A DNA stretch of 64,000 nucleotides from CADEED01 sp043747835 (lineage in GTDB: Bacteria > Pseudomonadota > Gammaproteobacteria > Steroidobacterales > Steroidobacteraceae): the NCBI GenBank assembly GCA_043747835.1, contig JAYTOK010000025.1, positions 1-64,000 of the forward strand, written 5' to 3'. Below, one piece after another: positions 54,485 through 62,418 of this stretch. The position numbers and the translations under genes are program-made. The number at the start of each line of letters is the position of its first letter. Positions within the stretch are counted from its first letter, which is position 1. The notes under the pieces are model-generated. The model did no database searches, was not told the origin of the DNA, and saw nothing but the letters and a program-made list of their open reading frames with translations.

Positions 54485-54508
54485 GCGCGCCGGCTCACGT
54501 CGGCGCGC
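54485..54508 (+). terminator. Hairpin after the Gfo/Idh/MocA gene
   Basis: Perfect 8-base GC stem (54485-54492 with 54501-54508) with an 8-base loop, followed by TTTCCT. It lies about 65 bases after the stop and 60 bases before the next ATG, so it could separate the two transcripts. Confidence 0.45.
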
Positions 54509-54566
54509 TTTCCTCCGCGCGAAGCTCACGCGCACGACGGTCCCGTCGTCAATTCAGGAGGAAATC

Positions 54567-55403
54567 ATGAAATGGAAATCATTGGCGACCGCCTCGGCGC
54601 TCGCGGTCTCGACTTTCGCGATGGCTTCTCTCGCCATCGCCGCGCCGCCGAAGGCTTCGCTCGAGGTCTCGCCGGACGTCGTCAACGCAAAGACTCTGAA
54701 AACGGCGTCACGCGCGGCGCTGCCGCTCGTGCTGTCGCCCGCCGTGCTCGCGGCCGCGGTCACGGTCGAAGACGTCGGCGATGCGGACTCGTTCGGAAAG
54801 AACGTGACCTATCTGGGCCTCGCCCAGTCGATTGGCATCACGCTCACCGACGACTGCACCGGCACGGATCCGCTCGTCGAGCGTTGCACGGTGCAGAACC
54901 CCGCGCCGGCATTGACGACTGTCATCGAGAACGACCTCGCGGTCATCAACCTGCCTCCCAAGGCGACAAGGACGCTGATGTGCTTCACGCTCACGCCGTC
55001 GATCTTCATCGACTGGGTGAACTTCACCGGCAGCCAGCAGATGGCGCGCTTCAACGCGAACGCGCTGATCCGCATCGAGAACCCCGTGCTCGCGGATCCC
55101 GCGTTGGTCGATCCGGCGACCGGGCTGCCGTTCAACGGCGTTCTCGAGATCGGCCTGTCGACCTGGAGCCACCTGCAGACCATGCCCGACAACTCGCGGG
55201 AGCAGGAGCGGTCGATGCAGACGCGCAGCTGCATCGCGGGGTTGATCAGCCGTCGTGTGCTCGTGGACGACTACGGGCTCACCGATACGCAGGCGAAGGA
55301 GTTCTTCAAGAAGGCGATGACGGTACGCTTCGGCGCGCGTGTCACCGCGGCGATGTCGCAGTACACGAACTACTTCTATGGAGTGCGGTTGTACGGGGAT
55401 TGA
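54567..55403 (+). CDS. Secreted protein of unknown function
   Basis: 278 residues with AGGAGG upstream of the ATG. Signal peptide (about 1-26, AMASLAIAA). The mature part appears mostly beta-rich, with VTYLGLAQSIGITLTDDCTG and cysteine pairs (DDCTG/ERCTVQ, MCFTL/RSCIAG) that may form disulfides. The end TNYFYGVRLYGD is hydrophobic/aromatic. I recognise no family. The 3' neighbour is a short repeat. Confidence 0.65.
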   Translation: MKWKSLATASALAVSTFAMASLAIAAPPKASLEVSPDVVNAKTLKTASRAALPLVLSPAVLAAAVTVEDVGDADSFGKNVTYLGLAQSIGITLTDDCTGTDPLVERCTVQNPAPALTTVIENDLAVINLPPKATRTLMCFTLTPSIFIDWVNFTGSQQMARFNANALIRIENPVLADPALVDPATGLPFNGVLEIGLSTWSHLQTMPDNSREQERSMQTRSCIAGLISRRVLVDDYGLTDTQAKEFFKKAMTVRFGARVTAAMSQYTNYFYGVRLYGD

Positions 55404-55409
55404 TCGTCT

Positions 55410-55465
55410 AAGGGGTCAGATCTGTTAGCCCTCCCTTCTTCGATGGGAAAGGGATCTGACCCCTT
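55410..55465. repeat. GGGGTCAGATC inverted repeat
   Basis: Perfect 13-base arms AAGGGGTCAGATC (55410-55422) and its complement (55453-55465) with a 30-base loop that has partial further pairing (CCCTCCC against GGGAAAGGG). It resembles the GGGGACAGAT palindromes but has T for A in the core, so it is a separate subtype. It lies between two genes in the same direction. Confidence 0.65.
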
Positions 55466-55502
55466 TCGACCGCGCGCACGCTCTGGAGTACAGTGCTCTT
55501 GG

Positions 55503-56396
55503 ATGCTCAGTTCGCGGCGAAATTTTCTGGTTGCGGCATTGATGCCGCAACTTGCGCGCGCTGCCGCGCTCTCCGATCCGATCGACGATGCGATCGCGCG
55601 CATCAAACCGCTGTTCACGAAAAAGAAGCCACCCTTCGCGGGCGACTGGCTCGCCGATCACCAGGAACCCGGACAAACCTACGCGCAGTTCCGCGCAACG
55701 ACGCCGCTCCCTGCGATCGATCTGTACTCGACTCTCCGCATCGTCCCGATCGGACCGCTGACGGAAGGCCAGGCCACGGTGCTCGAGGTCGTGCGCGATT
55801 TTCTGAAGCCGTTCTTCGGTCTGGCGCTCGAGCTCGATGCCCCCGTGCCGCTCGCGGAGATCCCCGCGCAAGCGCAGCGCGTGTCCGACTCATTCGGCCG
55901 GCGACAGCTCCTCACTACCCATCTGCTCAACGCGGCGCTGATGAAGAGACGGCGCGCGAAGGACGCCGCCGTGCTCGGCATCACCGCATTCGATCTGTGG
56001 CCGGGTGCGGGTTGGAACTTCGTGTTTGGTCAGGCTTCCTTGACCCACCGCGTCGGTGTCTGGTCGATGGCCCGCAACGGTGACGCGGATGGCAGGCGCG
56101 AGATGCGCCGCCTGTGCGCCTTTCGCACCGCGATGACGGCGGCGCACGAGACCGGTCACATGTTCGGAATGCGCCATTGCATCGCGTACGAGTGCGGCAT
56201 GAACGGATCGAATCACGCCGAGGAGCGCGACCGCCAACCGTTCGAATTCTGCCCGGAATGCCAGCCGAAGCTCTGGTGGACGTTGCGTCTCGATCCTCTC
56301 GCTCGCAGCCAGCAACTGGAGAAGGTCGCGCGAAAGCACGGCTTCGACAGGCTGGCCGGCGCTCTTTCCAAACAAACCAGCGCATTGCGCGGGTAA
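55503..56396 (+). CDS. Archaemetzincin-type metalloprotease (M54), Tat-exported
   Basis: 297 residues from the ATG at 55503. The extended zinc motif is complete: H215-E-T-G-H219-MFGMR-H225-C226, then CGM four residues later and CPEC about 16 residues further, matching the archaemetzincin pattern HExxHxxGxxHC..CxM..CxxC, which binds a catalytic and a structural zinc. Unusually it has a twin-arginine signal (SSRRNFLVAALMPQLARA), so it would be folded with zinc before export. Substrate unknown; the family is thought to act as aminopeptidase or specific protease. Confidence 0.9.
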   Translation: MLSSRRNFLVAALMPQLARAAALSDPIDDAIARIKPLFTKKKPPFAGDWLADHQEPGQTYAQFRATTPLPAIDLYSTLRIVPIGPLTEGQATVLEVVRDFLKPFFGLALELDAPVPLAEIPAQAQRVSDSFGRRQLLTTHLLNAALMKRRRAKDAAVLGITAFDLWPGAGWNFVFGQASLTHRVGVWSMARNGDADGRREMRRLCAFRTAMTAAHETGHMFGMRHCIAYECGMNGSNHAEERDRQPFEFCPECQPKLWWTLRLDPLARSQQLEKVARKHGFDRLAGALSKQTSALRG

Positions 56397-56641
56397 TTGA
56401 CGCGCGAGCCAGACAACGCTGTCGGTACCGATATGCCGCTGAATTCGTGTCGCGCCGCCCGCCGTGTCTAACCACTCACTCCCTGCGATGTCGTGAATGG
56501 GTCGCGCAATGTCCGGCGTTGTCGTTGGGATTCGCAGGAGGGTGGCCCGCCGCGGAACGGGCTTTGCATAACGTGGAAAACACCCCCAACAAGTCAAAAT
56601 CCATCAGCTATGCTAGCGCTCACTTCTTCGAGGTGGTGCCC
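56397..56641. other. Intergenic region before the TPR gene
   Basis: 245 bases without a recognisable gene. TATGCT at about 56607 could be a -10 element for the downstream gene. No hairpin or repeat stands out. Confidence 0.3.
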
Positions 56642-57136
56642 ATGGATTCTCCAGAGATCACGAGACTGCGCGCGGCCATCGCCCGCGATCCGGGCAACGC
56701 CGAACTGCGTTATCTCCTCGGAGCCGAGCTCGCCGAGAGACGCGAATACCCGGAAGCCGTCGTGCAAATGCGCAGCGCGCTCGACATCGACCCGAAGCTT
56801 CACTTCGCGCGCCTGCAGTTGGGTCTCCTCTACCTGACGATGTCGCAGCCCGCGAACTCGCTCGAGACCTGGAAGCCGCTCGAAGATCTCGACGAGAACG
56901 CCGCGTTGAAGGCGTTCAAGCGTGGGCTCGAAGCCCTCATCCGCGACGACTTCGGCGCCTGCATCGGCTTCCTGCAGCAGGGTATTTCGTTGAACAAGCA
57001 AAACGCCACGCTCAATGACGACATGTCGCAACTGATCGATCGCGTGCGCGACGGCTCCGTCATCGCCGCGCCGATTCCCGGCAACCTGACGCCGGAGTTC
57101 GCGAAATACGGCGAGCCCTCCGGCACCAAGCACTGA
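56642..57136 (+). CDS. Tetratricopeptide repeat protein
   Basis: 164 residues from the ATG at 56642 with GAGGTG upstream. No signal peptide. Two TPR units are clear: NAELRYLLGAELAERREYPE (residues about 18-45) and LHFARLQLGLLYLTMSQPAN (about 51-80). The second half (ALKAFKRGLEALIRDDFGAC, IGFLQQGISLNKQNATLNDD) is a helical cap. A cytoplasmic scaffold for protein contacts; partner unknown. Confidence 0.75.
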   Translation: MDSPEITRLRAAIARDPGNAELRYLLGAELAERREYPEAVVQMRSALDIDPKLHFARLQLGLLYLTMSQPANSLETWKPLEDLDENAALKAFKRGLEALIRDDFGACIGFLQQGISLNKQNATLNDDMSQLIDRVRDGSVIAAPIPGNLTPEFAKYGEPSGTKH

Positions 57137-57175
57137 CGGGTTCCCTTCCGCGCGCGGCGCGGTATCTTTAGGGGA

Positions 57176-58339
57176 ATGAGCCAACCCTCCCCCGACGATT
57201 TCAGCCTTCCGTCGTGGGCGTACACCGACGCCGAATTCCTCGAACTCGAACGCGAGCGCGTATTCCGTCCGTCCTGGCAGATCATCTGCCACGTCTCCGA
57301 GATCCCGAAACCCGGCGACTATCAGTGTTTCGACTTCATCGGCGAATCGCTGTTCGCGATCCGCGGCAACGACGGCGAGGTGCGCGCCTTCCACAACGTC
57401 TGCCGGCATCGCGCCTCGCGCCTGCTCGACGGCCCGCGCGGCTCCTGCGCACGGCGAGTCATCTGCCCGTATCACGCCTGGTCGTACGACTTCGAAGGCA
57501 AGCTCGCCTCGGTCGGGGACCGCAGCGCCTTCCCGAATCTCGACATCGCGCGCGAGTCGCTCGCGCCGGTGGAGATGGAGATCTACGCGGGCTTCGTGTT
57601 CGCGCGCATCGCGGGTGGCGGCCCGTCGGTCGTGCAGATGATGGCGCCCTATGCGGATGAGATCGGAACCCACGAGTTCGAGAAGCTCTTGCCCGTCGGC
57701 CGCGTCGTCTTGCGGCCGCGCACGGTCAACTGGAAGAACGTCGGCGACAACTACTCGGACGCATTGCACATTCCCGTCGCGCACCCGGGGCTGACGCGCC
57801 TGTTCGGCGCGACGTACCGCGTCGAGTCGGGCGAGTGGATAGACCGCATGTCGGGCGAGGTCTCCGACAAGCCGTCGCGCAACTGGGTCGAACGCGCGTA
57901 TCAGAAATTCCTGCCCGATGCGCCGAACCTCGCGGCCGACAAGCGCCGCTCCTGGGTCTACTTCAAGCTCTGGCCGAACTTCGCGTTCGACGTGTATCCG
58001 GACCAAGTCGACATCATGCAGTGGATTCCGATCTCGCCGACGCAAACGCTGATCCGCGAGATCGGTTACGCGCGCCCGGACGAGCGCCGGGAAATGCGCG
58101 TCGCCCGCTACTGCAATTGGCGCATCAACCGGCAGGTGAACGCGGAGGACACGGTGCTGATCCAGCGCGTGCAGGACGGCATGGCGTCCGCCTCGTACAA
58201 GATCGGGCCGCTCGCGGCCGGCGAAGTCGCGCTGCGCCGTTTCGGCTCGCGCATGCGTTCATTGATTCCGCGCTGTAGCGACGCGATGCCGCCGGCTGCC
58301 GGATGGTCGCGTACCGCATCCGCCGCGCCGGCGGGCTAG
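57176..58339 (+). CDS. Rieske aromatic-ring-hydroxylating oxygenase, alpha subunit
   Basis: 387 residues with AGGGGA upstream of the ATG. Rieske cluster ligands C-x-H and C-x2-H in NVCRHRASRLLDGPRG and CPYHAWSYD; mononuclear iron ligands in VGDNYSDALHIPVAHPG. This fits the SRPBCC/RHO alpha family (choline, carnitine, GbcA-type or aromatic substrates). No beta subunit, reductase or ferredoxin gene is adjacent, so it probably forms a homotrimer and draws electrons from elsewhere. The APC permease gene follows after 7 bases, suggesting that it imports the substrate or a related amine. Confidence 0.9.
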   Translation: MSQPSPDDFSLPSWAYTDAEFLELERERVFRPSWQIICHVSEIPKPGDYQCFDFIGESLFAIRGNDGEVRAFHNVCRHRASRLLDGPRGSCARRVICPYHAWSYDFEGKLASVGDRSAFPNLDIARESLAPVEMEIYAGFVFARIAGGGPSVVQMMAPYADEIGTHEFEKLLPVGRVVLRPRTVNWKNVGDNYSDALHIPVAHPGLTRLFGATYRVESGEWIDRMSGEVSDKPSRNWVERAYQKFLPDAPNLAADKRRSWVYFKLWPNFAFDVYPDQVDIMQWIPISPTQTLIREIGYARPDERREMRVARYCNWRINRQVNAEDTVLIQRVQDGMASASYKIGPLAAGEVALRRFGSRMRSLIPRCSDAMPPAAGWSRTASAAPAG

Positions 58340-58346
58340 GCGATCG

Positions 58347-59672
58347 ATGGCCACAACACGCAAGCTGGGACCGGTGCTTGCGACAGTGGTGGTCGCGGGC
58401 AACATGATCGGCTCCGGCATCTTCCTGCTGCCGGCGACGCTCGCGAGCGTGGGCAGCGTGACGCTCATCGGTTGGGCGATCGCATCCGTGGGCGCGCTCG
58501 CCCTGGCGTTGCTGTTCTCGCGCCTCGCGCGCCGCAAGCCGATGGCGGGCGGACCCGCGACGTATGCGTTCGACGCGTTCGGTCCTTTCGTCGGCATGCA
58601 ATCGAGCCTGTGGTACTGGGCCGCGTGCCTGATCGGCAACGTCGCGATCGCGACGGCGGCGTCGGGCTATCTCGCCGCCTTTTTCGGCTGGACTCTCGAC
58701 GGGCGCATGCTCGCGCTGCTCACGATCTTCCTGCTGTGGCTCGTGACCTTCGTCAATCTCGTCAGCCCGCGATTCGTGGGGCAGGTCGACGGACCGTTGC
58801 TGTTCGCGGGGCTCGTCCCGTTGCTGCTCGTCGCCACCGCGGGATGGTTCTGGTTCGACGCGGATCTGTTCCGTTCGTCGTGGAATGTCAGCGGGCAGTC
58901 CGTGTTCGCGGTCGTGCCGCAGTCGCTCGTGCTCGTGTTCTGGGCTTTCACGGGACTCGAGAGCGCGTCGGTCGCGGCGGCCGTGGTCGAGAATCCCGAA
59001 CGCAACGTGCCGATCGCCACGGTGTCCGGCGTGTTGATCGCGGCCATCATTTACATGGCGGCGAGCGCGGCCGTGTTCGGACTCGCGCCCGCATCGGAGC
59101 TCGCGGGATCGAACGCACCCTTCGCGCTCGTGGTCGCGCACATGCTGGGTCCCGCCGCGGGCCCGCTCGTCGCCATCTGTGGCGCGCTGAAGGCGCTGGG
59201 GACGCTCGCGGGCTGGGTAATGATGTCCGCGCAAGTGAGTCGCGCGGCGGCGGATCACGGGCTGCTGCCGCAGATGTTCGCGCGCACGCGCGCCGGCGAC
59301 ACGCCGGTCGCGGGACTGTTGATCGCGGGCGCGATCGGCACGTTGATGATCGTGCTCACGATGGCGCCGACGCTGAGCCAGCAGTTTGGCTACCTCATCG
59401 AAGCATCGACGCTGTTCGCGCTGTTCACGTATCTGGGCGCTTGCGCCGCGGCATTGCGGTACCGCGTCGCGGACGAGAAAGCGCTCGCGATCGTTGGCGC
59501 GGTGTTCTGCGTGTTCGTGATCGTCAATTCGAGTGTGCCGGTGCTGATCGCGACCGGCGTTTCATTGCTGGTGTTCGTGCTGTGCTACCTGCCGCGACGG
59601 AAGTACCTGTTGCCGGATCCGGCGGTTCGCACGGACGCCGCTGCACTACCGCGCGAGCGTCACGACGATTAA
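58347..59672 (+). CDS. APC family amino acid permease or antiporter
   Basis: 441 residues with twelve predicted membrane helices. The first, VVVAGNMIGSGIFLLPATLA, is the APC signature with the GSGIF substrate-binding loop. It resembles the AdiC/CadB branch of basic amino acid or polyamine antiporters. Co-oriented with the Rieske gene 7 bases upstream; amine uptake for that oxygenase is an inference. The TAA stop is part of the palindrome that follows. Confidence 0.88.
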   Translation: MATTRKLGPVLATVVVAGNMIGSGIFLLPATLASVGSVTLIGWAIASVGALALALLFSRLARRKPMAGGPATYAFDAFGPFVGMQSSLWYWAACLIGNVAIATAASGYLAAFFGWTLDGRMLALLTIFLLWLVTFVNLVSPRFVGQVDGPLLFAGLVPLLLVATAGWFWFDADLFRSSWNVSGQSVFAVVPQSLVLVFWAFTGLESASVAAAVVENPERNVPIATVSGVLIAAIIYMAASAAVFGLAPASELAGSNAPFALVVAHMLGPAAGPLVAICGALKALGTLAGWVMMSAQVSRAAADHGLLPQMFARTRAGDTPVAGLLIAGAIGTLMIVLTMAPTLSQQFGYLIEASTLFALFTYLGACAAALRYRVADEKALAIVGAVFCVFVIVNSSVPVLIATGVSLLVFVLCYLPRRKYLLPDPAVRTDAAALPRERHDD

Positions 59673-59720
59673 AAGGGGACAGATCTATTTTCCGGGAAAA
59701 TAGATCTGTCCCCTTTTAAT
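59668..59720. repeat. 53-base palindrome at convergent gene ends
   Basis: Perfect 26-base arms (59668-59693 and 59695-59720) with a one-base centre. The core AAAAGGGGACAGATCTATTTT matches the liuB palindrome. The left arm contains the TAA stop of the permease gene (59670-59672), and the right arm ends one base before the fghA stop (59721-59723). It probably acts as a bidirectional terminator. Confidence 0.9.
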
Positions 59721-60575
59721 TCAGACGCGCCCACCCACAAGCCGATTTGCGTGCCAAGCGAGGTGCTCGCCGATGTACGTCTGTATGAAGAAGTACCCGT
59801 GGTCGTACCCGTCGCGCATGTTCAACGTCAGCCGCTGACCCCCGGCCTTGCACGCCTCGGCTAACAACTCCGGCTTGAGCTGATCCGCGAGGAATTTGTC
59901 CGCGGTACCCTGGTCGATGAGGATCCCGCCGGAGAACCGGTTGCCGGCCTTCACGAGTTCCGTCGCGTCGCATTGCGACCACGACGCGCGATACGCGCCG
60001 AGATAGCCGGTGAACGCTTTCAATCCCCACGGGCTTTGAATCGGCGCCGCGATCGGCGCGAACGCCGACAGCGAGCGGTACTTCTCGGGATTCCTCAATC
60101 CGATCGTCAGCGCGCCGTGTCCGCCCATTGAATGACCCATGATGCCGCTGCGCTCGATGTCGGCCGACTTGAAGTTCGCCGCGATGATCGAGGGCAACTC
60201 GTCCACGACGTAGCTGTACATGCGGTAGTGCTTCGACCACGGCTCCTGCGTCGCGTCCAGATAGAAGCCCGCGGCGATCCCGAAGTCCCACGACTCCCGA
60301 TCGCCCGGCAGCGGAATGCGCGGGCTCGTGTCCGGCGCGACCAGCATGAGGCCGTGTCGCGCCGCGTGCTCGATCGCGCACGCCTTCGTCACGAACGTCT
60401 CTTCCGTGCAAGTCAGCCCGGCGAGGTAATACAGCACCGGCACCGGGCCCGCCGCGGCCTGCGGCGGCACATACACCGCGAAGCGCATGTCGCAGTCAGT
60501 GGCCTGCGCGCGATGCTGGTAGTAACCCAGCACGCCGCCGTGGCTGGCGTGCTTCGAGATCGTTGCGAGCAGCAT
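59721..60575 (-). CDS. fghA: S-formylglutathione hydrolase
   Basis: 284 residues, esterase-D family. GGVLGYYQHRAQATDCDMRFAVYVPP at the start, the nucleophile in GIMGHSMGGHGALTIGL, and YDHGYFFIQTYIGEH near the end carrying the catalytic histidine. Hydrolyses S-formylglutathione to formate and glutathione. Last gene of the gfa operon; its ATG overlaps the gfa stop by one base (TAATG). Confidence 0.95.
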   Translation of the reverse strand: MLLATISKHASHGGVLGYYQHRAQATDCDMRFAVYVPPQAAAGPVPVLYYLAGLTCTEETFVTKACAIEHAARHGLMLVAPDTSPRIPLPGDRESWDFGIAAGFYLDATQEPWSKHYRMYSYVVDELPSIIAANFKSADIERSGIMGHSMGGHGALTIGLRNPEKYRSLSAFAPIAAPIQSPWGLKAFTGYLGAYRASWSQCDATELVKAGNRFSGGILIDQGTADKFLADQLKPELLAEACKAGGQRLTLNMRDGYDHGYFFIQTYIGEHLAWHANRLVGGRV

Positions 60576-61150
60576 TACTTCTTGAGCGTGCCCTTCGCCT
60601 TCGCCACATGCGTCGCGATGGCGTCCATGAGCGGCGGCGATAACGCGTCGTACGGCGTCAGCCGCAGCTTCTTCAACCGCTCGCGCACTTTCTTCATGTC
60701 GCGCGGGCGCGCGGCGCCGGACTCGATGATCGACGACACGAACGCCGCGAACTCCGGCTTGTTCCAGCCCTTGTCCTTCGACAGCTCGACGTGCACGAAG
60801 TCGAGGCCGTAGAACGGGTGATTCGCGTTTTCGATGCGGCCGTACATGTGGACGCCGCAGGCCGTGCAGGCGTGACGCTGGATGGTCGCGCTCGAATCCA
60901 CGATCGTGAGCTTCTCACCATTCGCGGGGACGCTGAGTTTGTCCTTCGACACGACAGCAACGACGGAGAACAACGCACCGCTCGGCTTCCAGCACTTGGT
61001 GCAACCGCAAGCGTGGTTGTGTGCGACGTTGCCCTTGATCGAGACGGTGACGGGATCCGTTGCGCAATGACAGGTGAGAGTCCCGCCCTTGAATTTCTTG
61101 TTGCCCGCCTTGACGCCCTTGTCGATCGACGGATGAAGTTTCATGGCCAT
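60575..61150 (-). CDS. gfa: S-(hydroxymethyl)glutathione synthase (Gfa)
   Basis: 191 residues, the usual length. Zinc-binding cysteines of the GFA/CENP-V fold: TCHC, CGCTKC, CTACG. HPSIDKGVKAGNKKFKGGTL and DFVHVELSKDKGWNKPEF are typical. It speeds the condensation of formaldehyde with glutathione. Between the dehydrogenase (17 bases) and hydrolase (1-base overlap) genes, completing the three-step route. Confidence 0.95.
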   Translation of the reverse strand: MAMKLHPSIDKGVKAGNKKFKGGTLTCHCATDPVTVSIKGNVAHNHACGCTKCWKPSGALFSVVAVVSKDKLSVPANGEKLTIVDSSATIQRHACTACGVHMYGRIENANHPFYGLDFVHVELSKDKGWNKPEFAAFVSSIIESGAARPRDMKKVRERLKKLRLTPYDALSPPLMDAIATHVAKAKGTLKK

Positions 61151-61167
61151 GGAAATTTTCCCCTGCG

Positions 61168-62277
61168 TTAGAAAGTGACGACGGATCGGATGGATTCGCC
61201 TTTGTGCATGAGATCGAAAGCGTCGTTGATCTTCTCGATCGGCATCACGTGGGTGATGAGATCGTCGATGTTGATCTTCTTGTCCATGTACCAGTCGACG
61301 ATCTTCGGCACGTCCGTGCGGCCGCGCGCGCCGCCGAAGGCCGTGCCCTTCCAGACGCGTCCCGTGACGAGCTGGAACGGCCGCGTCTTGATTTCCTGGC
61401 CCGAGCCCGCGACGCCGATGATGACCGACACGCCCCAGCCGCGATGGCAGCACTCGAGCGCCTGGCGCATGAGGTCGACGTGACCGACGCACTCGAAGCT
61501 GTAGTCGGCGCCGCCGTCCGTCAACGCGACGAGGTACGGCACGAGATCGCCCTCAACCTCTTTCGGGTTCACGAAGTGCGTCATGCCGAACTTTTCGGCC
61601 ATCGCCTTTCGGCCCGGGTTGATATCGACGCCGATGATCTTGTTGGCGCCCGCCATGCGCGCACCCTGGATCACGTTCAGGCCGATGCCGCCAAGCCCGA
61701 AGACAACAACGTTCGCGCCCGGCTCGACCTTCGCGGTGTTGATCACGGCGCCGATCCCGGTCGTCACGCCGCAGCCTATGTAGCAGATCTTCTCGAACGG
61801 AGCGTCTTCGCGAACTTTCGCGAGCGCGATCTCGGGCAGCACCGTGTAGTTAGAGAAGGTGCTGCAACCCATGTAGTGGTGCACTTTCTCGCCGCCGATC
61901 GAAAAGCGGCTCGTGCCGTCGGGCATCACGCCCTGGCCCTGCGTCGCGCGGATCGCCGTGCAGAGATTCGTTTTGTGCGAGATGCAGGATTTGCACTGAC
62001 GGCATTCCGGCGTGTAGAGCGGGATCACGTGGTCGCCCTTCTTGAGCGTCGTAACGCCGGGGCCGACCTCGACGACGATGCCTGCGCCTTCGTGGCCGAA
62101 GATGACGGGAAACAGGCCCTCGGGATCGCCGCCCGAGCGCGTGAACTCATCCGTGTGACAAACGCCGGAGGCCTTGATTTCGACGACGACTTCGCCCGTC
62201 TTGGGGCCCGCGAGATCGACCGTCGTGACTTCGAGTGGTTGGCCGGCCTTCCAGGCGACGGCTGCGCGCGTCTTCAT
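61168..62277 (-). CDS. frmA: S-(hydroxymethyl)glutathione dehydrogenase (class III alcohol dehydrogenase)
   Basis: 369 residues from the ATG at 62277. Zinc alcohol dehydrogenase with catalytic zinc ligands in SGVCHTDEFT, GHEGAG and the later IGCGVTTGIGA; structural zinc cysteines in PECRQCKSCISHKTNLC; NAD motif VFGLGGIGLNVIQGA. Oxidises S-(hydroxymethyl)glutathione to S-formylglutathione and also handles S-nitrosoglutathione. First gene of the operon. No frmR repressor is adjacent. The 141-base spacer to the divergent oxidase gene holds both promoters. Confidence 0.96.
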   Translation of the reverse strand: MKTRAAVAWKAGQPLEVTTVDLAGPKTGEVVVEIKASGVCHTDEFTRSGGDPEGLFPVIFGHEGAGIVVEVGPGVTTLKKGDHVIPLYTPECRQCKSCISHKTNLCTAIRATQGQGVMPDGTSRFSIGGEKVHHYMGCSTFSNYTVLPEIALAKVREDAPFEKICYIGCGVTTGIGAVINTAKVEPGANVVVFGLGGIGLNVIQGARMAGANKIIGVDINPGRKAMAEKFGMTHFVNPKEVEGDLVPYLVALTDGGADYSFECVGHVDLMRQALECCHRGWGVSVIIGVAGSGQEIKTRPFQLVTGRVWKGTAFGGARGRTDVPKIVDWYMDKKINIDDLITHVMPIEKINDAFDLMHKGESIRSVVTF

Positions 62278-62418
62278 TGCTGTTCCGCTCTCTGTCACCG
62301 TGAGCGGCAGAGTCTACCCTCTATCAGAGCCCCCGCCACGAAGGAAACTTCGGCGCTGCGACAGCAGCGCGACATGCGACACTCGAAGACGCACGATGTC
62401 GTTCACGAGGGATGCGCA

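Noticed and set aside
61204..62418. Long forward frame before the FAD oxidase, antisense to frmA
   Set aside because: High-GC codon bias creates open frames opposite real genes; only the part from 62419 has family features.
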